DNA of 64,000 nt from Ctenosaura bakeri (Eukaryota; Chordata; Lepidosauria; Squamata; Iguanidae), in NCBI GenBank assembly GCA_948474755.1, contig CAOLHI010002143.1, positions 221,359 to 285,358 on the forward strand, given 5' to 3'. Position 1 is the first letter of the stretch. Each line of letters begins with the position of its first letter. Below the pieces are notes generated by a model. That model did no database searches. It saw only the letters and a program-made list of their open reading frames with translations, and was not told the origin of the DNA. Both the position numbers and the translations under genes were made by a program. Shown piece after piece: positions 60,611 through 64,000 of the stretch.

Positions 60611-60963
60611 AATTCACATTGCTCTTTATGCTATTGATAATTTGGTAACATTTTAACTTTGGAAGTCACAATGAGTTCTCAGTTCTGGGGATAATGTTCA
60701 TTACCCTGGGCTACTCTGGGAAGAATTGATGGTAGTGGCAGTCCAGCAACATCTGTAGAACAGATTCTGATCACTCCTATTGTATGATAACACAGAGGGC
60801 CCACAAACCTGGTCTCATGAAGTTAGTGTGCACCCTAGAATGTGTGCAAACTGCAATATGCTCCAATTCCCTTGCTATGTACGTAGATAGGAAAAAGTTT
60901 TTGCAAACTTTTCAGACTTCTCTCTCATATCACTCCCAGAAGAAAACAAAGCAGGTACTATAC

Positions 60964-61005
60964 CTCTCCATTAAAGAAGCAGAAAATTGTTGCCACAAGC
61001 AAGCC
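60964..61005 (-). CDS. CALCRL: CALCRL 42-nt exon: second half of TM7
   Basis: Very short phase-0 coding exon (14 codons) reading GLLVATIFCFFNGE, the rest of TM7 and the NGE that leads into helix 8. The acceptor is tgcAG (AG at 61006-61007) and the donor is GAG|GTA (GT at 60962-60963), all on the minus strand. Class B GPCR genes typically carry a 42-nt exon here, and both the length and the residues match CALCRL. It lies about 2.15 kb downstream of the TM5-TM6 exon and about 3.05 kb upstream of the terminal coding exon. Automated predictors easily miss an exon this short. Confidence 0.94.
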
Positions 61006-61063
61006 CTGCAAAATAAAACAGAAAAGCTATTAATTGCTTAACGTATAACTTTATCAGATGAGA

Positions 61064-61090
61064 AACACACACATACACACACACACACAC
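61064..61090. repeat. (CA)n microsatellite
   Basis: CA dinucleotide run with one ACAT interruption. Confidence 0.9.
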
Positions 61091-61128
61091 TGAATGGCTT
61101 AAGGCTGCAGGAGTCTTGGGTGAGGGGA

Positions 61129-62700
61129 ATTTATTTATTTATTAATTTCACTTGTATGTTGTTTTTCTCCCAGATTGGGACCCATAGTGGCTCCCAGACA
61201 GAGTTGATTAAAAGAAATAATATTTAAAACAAATAAAATCACCACATAAAACAGTGGAAAATCATTTTAAAAACATACAGAAGTTTTAAAAGATAAATAA
61301 AACATCGTACTAAGGAGCTTCCTTGGTTACATATTAAAAGCTTGCTCAGACAAATAGGTCTTTGCCTGCTGGTGAAGGGAGAGCAAGGAAAGGACCAACT
61401 TAGCCTCCCTTGGAAGGAAGTTCCAGAGGGTAGGAGCAGCCACTGGGAAGGATTTCTCTTGTATCCTCACCAAATGAGCCTGTGATGGCAGCAGGACTGA
61501 GAGAAAACCTTCCCAGTAGATCTTAGAATTCTGGCAGGTTCATGTTGGGAGATACAATCTTTCAGATAGCCTGAGCCTAGTCTGTATAGGGTTTTACAGA
61601 TCATAACCTGCACTTTGAATGATACCTGGAAATGAAACAGTAGCCAGTGAAGGGAGTTACATGCCTCTTATAACTGGCCCCAGCCAGCATTCTGGTCACA
61701 GCATTTTGGACCCATTGAAGTCTCCAACCAGTTTTCAAGGGCAGCCTCATGTAGAGTATATTACAGTTGTCCAAATGTGATATAATCAGGACATATGTCA
61801 CCCTAGCCAGATCTGACATCTCTAGGATTGAGTGCAGCTGGCACACTAATTTTAGCTGTGCAAATGCATTCCTGGCCACTGCTAAAATCTGGGCATCCAG
61901 ACTCAGAGCTGAGTCCAGGAGAACACCCAAGCTGCAAACCTGAGATTTCAGGGGGATTATAACACTATCCAGTACAGGCAGAGTCCCTGTTCTCTGATCT
62001 GCCTTTTGATCGATCAGGAGCACTTCTGTCTTCTCTGGATTAAGCTTAATTTGTGTTGCCATCATTGAATTCATTACTGTCAACAGACATTGGTTCAGTA
62101 CTGAGACAGTTTCCTTGAAATCAGATAGAAAGGAGAGGTAGAGTTGGGTGTCTTCAGCAAATTGGTGACACCAAACCCCAAAACTATGGATGACCTCTCC
62201 CAGTGGTTTCACATAAGCATGGGAGACACAATGGAATCCCAAGCAACTCCACATTGAACAGGAGTCCCCCAGAACTACCTTCTCAGTTTGCCCCTTCAAG
62301 AAAGAACAGAACCACTACATAACAATGCTCTCAAGTCCCATCCCACAGAGTTGGCCCAAAAAGATACTATGGTCAATGGTACTGAAAGTCCCTGAGAGGT
62401 ACAGAAGAAACAGTAAGGATACTCTCTTCCTGTCCCATACATAGGTTATCCATGAAGGTGACTGAAACTGTCTCTGTCCCATAACCAGGCCTGAAGCCAG
62501 ATTAAAATTGATCTAGATAATCTGTTTCATTCAGAAACCTCTGGAGCTGGGAGGCCCATAAGCTCCAGAACCTTGCCCAAAAATGGAATGTTAGAGACTG
62601 GTGGATAATTGTTCAGAATGGTGAGATCCAGGGAAGCCTTTCTTAAAACGGTGGCTTCCTTCTTCAGTAATGTCTGCATTCTAAACTTGACTCTGTTTAC
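61129..62700 (-). mobile_element. L2 LINE fragment in CALCRL intron
   Basis: Minus strand, same orientation as CALCRL. From the right: LTILNNYPPVSNIPFLGKVL (the NYRPVSNLPFLSKVxE motif). After several breaks comes the block at 61601-62299: FGVWCHQFAEDTQLYLSFLS (degraded YADD), KLNPEKTEVLLIDQKADQ and VIIPLKSQVCSLGVLLDSAL. The tail ends in a TTTATT-rich stretch near 61129. It resembles copy 2 more than copy 1 and has many disruptions. Confidence 0.85.
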
Positions 62701-63157
62701 AGATTGGGTTGGCAGCACAACACCATCACATCTATCACCAGGAAGGGCTATTTTTGTCTCAAGGCAAAAGCCAATAAGGCCTGCAAAAACCTCATTTTTA
62801 TGAGTGCCACTGCCAAAATGCCACTTAATGGGGCAAGCTTTCATGTGGGGCAAGGGATATTTATGAAAATGCATTTACTCCCTTTCACGTCCTTTCAAAA
62901 TCCTTCCCCAAAAAGTACAATCCTCAGGGACATAAGTGCTCAGCAAGACGTCCCCCTTCCCATGAAGTACACTGCAGATTTTAACATGAGCATACATGGC
63001 AGAGTATTTGAAACAAAATGAAAGACTGGAAGACATCTTTCAAGGCTTCCAACTAATGTTTAGATAAGGAGTTGATTAAAATATGGCTATCACTCATTTT
63101 GTTGGCATTCCTGAACCAACCACTGTCAACTAGCAAAGATCTCTGGAGACAGGATAC

Positions 63158-63376
63158 CTGATAGTGCATGAGGATATGCATCACATAGTCATAAATCTCT
63201 TCAGCAATGCGGCCCTCTGGTCGCCAGGGAAACAGTACAAATTCAATGCCAAGAAGTGGAACTAATATGAGGGTGGCTCTGACAGCCTTCATGTAGAGAT
63301 TGGATTCTGCCTGGTGTGTGACTTTCAATTTGGTTACCAACACGCGAACAATGTTCAACAGGAAAAAGAGATTCAC
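63158..63376 (-). CDS. CALCRL: CALCRL coding exon: end of TM5, ICL3, TM6, ECL3, start of TM7
   Basis: Internal coding exon (219 nt, 73 codons, phase 0 at both ends) of the calcitonin receptor-like receptor. This class B GPCR forms CGRP and adrenomedullin receptors with RAMP proteins at the plasma membrane and signals mainly through Gs. On the minus strand the exon follows a cttgcAG acceptor (AG at 63377-63378) and ends at a CAG|GT donor (GT at 63156-63157). In order it encodes the end of TM5 ([17 protein letters not shown]), intracellular loop 3 ([14 protein letters not shown]), TM6 with the class B PLLG kink motif ([17 protein letters not shown]), loop ECL3 (RPEGRIAEE) and the first half of TM7 ([13 protein letters not shown]). 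Loop 3 and TM6 match CALCRL as I know it and differ from the paralogue CALCR, which has TKMRETHEAES in loop 3. The adjoining upstream exon is outside the window. Confidence 0.95.
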
Positions 63377-64000
63377 CTGCAAGGAAGATGAAAGGATACC
63401 GTTACTGTTGGCAATTCTGTTACATGAACGCTTAGCCAAGCATTCAGGTCAAATTGTGCCCATTACGTTAAGTATTTCTTTCATAAATGAAGCTGAAAAT
63501 TAGGAAAAGATGTAAAATATTCTAGGGCTACAAAAAACCCTTAACAAGAAGTCCTCCCACCACAACTCACAGTGCAATCCTAACTCAAAGATATGCTGGC
63601 TTTAGAGGGGCTAGCCATTGGCATAGCCCTCTTCTGGTGGAGGAACCTGTTGCCAGAAGAGCTCTGCTGGCTAAGATCTGCCAGCAGAAGGGCCAAAGGG
63701 GGAGGGGGCAGAAAAAAGCTGGGGTGAGAGAGGAGCCAATTTAGGCCAGTGTATGTCTAGCTCAAGGATGCAGCCAAAATCCTGGCACAAAGTTAAGCCA
63801 AGGCTAGGGTAATCTTAAGCAATTTCCTCCTCCCCTAGGCTAAAGGGGGCTTGGAATGTGAACGTGGCATCAGCTGGGTACTGTGGATGTAGTCTGCCTT
63901 CAGCTATCTTGGCCAGTTATGATTGTGTTCTTAAGCAAGGAACTGGCCTTCTCAACCCATGATCAGAAGGAAAACATCTTGATCCCTTTAAATGCATTTG
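63377..64000 (-). other. CALCRL: CALCRL upstream intron, running off the window
   Basis: Intronic sequence 5' of the TM5-TM6 exon on the minus strand. No coding exon with CALCRL-like residues was found up to the window edge. The 63590-63740 stretch is richer in G+C and may be an old repeat, which I could not identify. Confidence 0.7.

Larger units (their letters stand above)
57917..60963 (-). other. CALCRL: CALCRL last coding intron
   Basis: Intron between the 42-nt TM7 exon and the terminal coding exon, GT (60962-60963) to AG (57917-57918). It holds two copies of the foldback MITE family (58580-58779 and 59512-59703), an old plus-strand L2 3' end near 60250-60610, a (GGT)n tract near 60211-60245 and two hAT-type foldback remnants near 58235-58350 and 59058-59165. 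The rest is AT-rich with nothing recognisable. Confidence 0.85.
61006..63157 (-). other. CALCRL: CALCRL intron between TM5-TM6 and TM7 exons
   Basis: GT (63156-63157) to AG (61006-61007) intron of 2,152 bp. Most of it is occupied by a decayed L2 LINE in the same orientation as the gene, plus a (CA)n tract near 61064-61090. About 62700-63157 holds nothing recognised. Confidence 0.88.

Noticed and set aside
63158..63376. Assignment to CALCR instead of CALCRL
   Set aside because: Loop 3 ([17 protein letters not shown]) and the C-terminal tail follow CALCRL. CALCR has different residues at these positions.

Overview
This window is vertebrate nuclear DNA, most likely from a squamate reptile (probably a lizard). 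The evidence is the repeat mix: L2, CR1, BovB/RTE and L1 LINE remnants together with tRNA-derived SINEs whose 3' end matches the BovB 3' end (the Sauria-type arrangement), plus an intron-rich gene with vertebrate splice sites. Species cannot be read from the sequence. There are no prokaryotic features.

The only cellular protein-coding gene I can support is the 3' part of CALCRL (calcitonin receptor-like receptor), on the minus strand at the right end. Three consecutive coding exons (63158-63376, 60964-61005, 57692-57916) each have consensus splice sites and phase-0 junctions. They encode the end of TM5 through the C-terminal tail and stop codon. The 5' exons lie beyond position 64000, and the 3' UTR runs leftward from 57691. 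No other cellular gene was found in the roughly 57 kb downstream of the CALCRL stop.

Layout by region. 1-6.5 kb: two L2 elements meeting tail to tail at an AAT/ATT microsatellite. The minus-strand copy has one reading frame of about 1,000 codons with only two in-frame stops. An LTR-like sequence and a SINE follow. 6.5-22.8 kb: foldback DNA elements, two L1 ends, a BovB fragment split by a CR1, and a GC-rich nested DNA-transposon-like block at 17.0-18.0 kb. 26.9-36.7 kb: a second BovB split by a solo LTR, several SINEs, a related LTR in the opposite orientation that itself holds a second solo LTR, and a SINE split by a foldback element. 36.7-39.8 kb: a second long but frameshifted L2. 41.4-42.8 kb: a very GC-rich block with internal tandem repeats, bounded by a 7-bp direct repeat. 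43-57 kb: unique AT-rich DNA with scattered SINEs and a CR1. 57.7-64 kb: the CALCRL exons and introns, with two foldback elements and an L2 remnant in the introns.

Nothing here looks like a new multi-gene system. The most unusual object is the GC-rich block at 41395-42765. The rest is a good record of nested transposition. Repeat family names come from recognising conserved motifs and consensus-like ends; no database search was possible.
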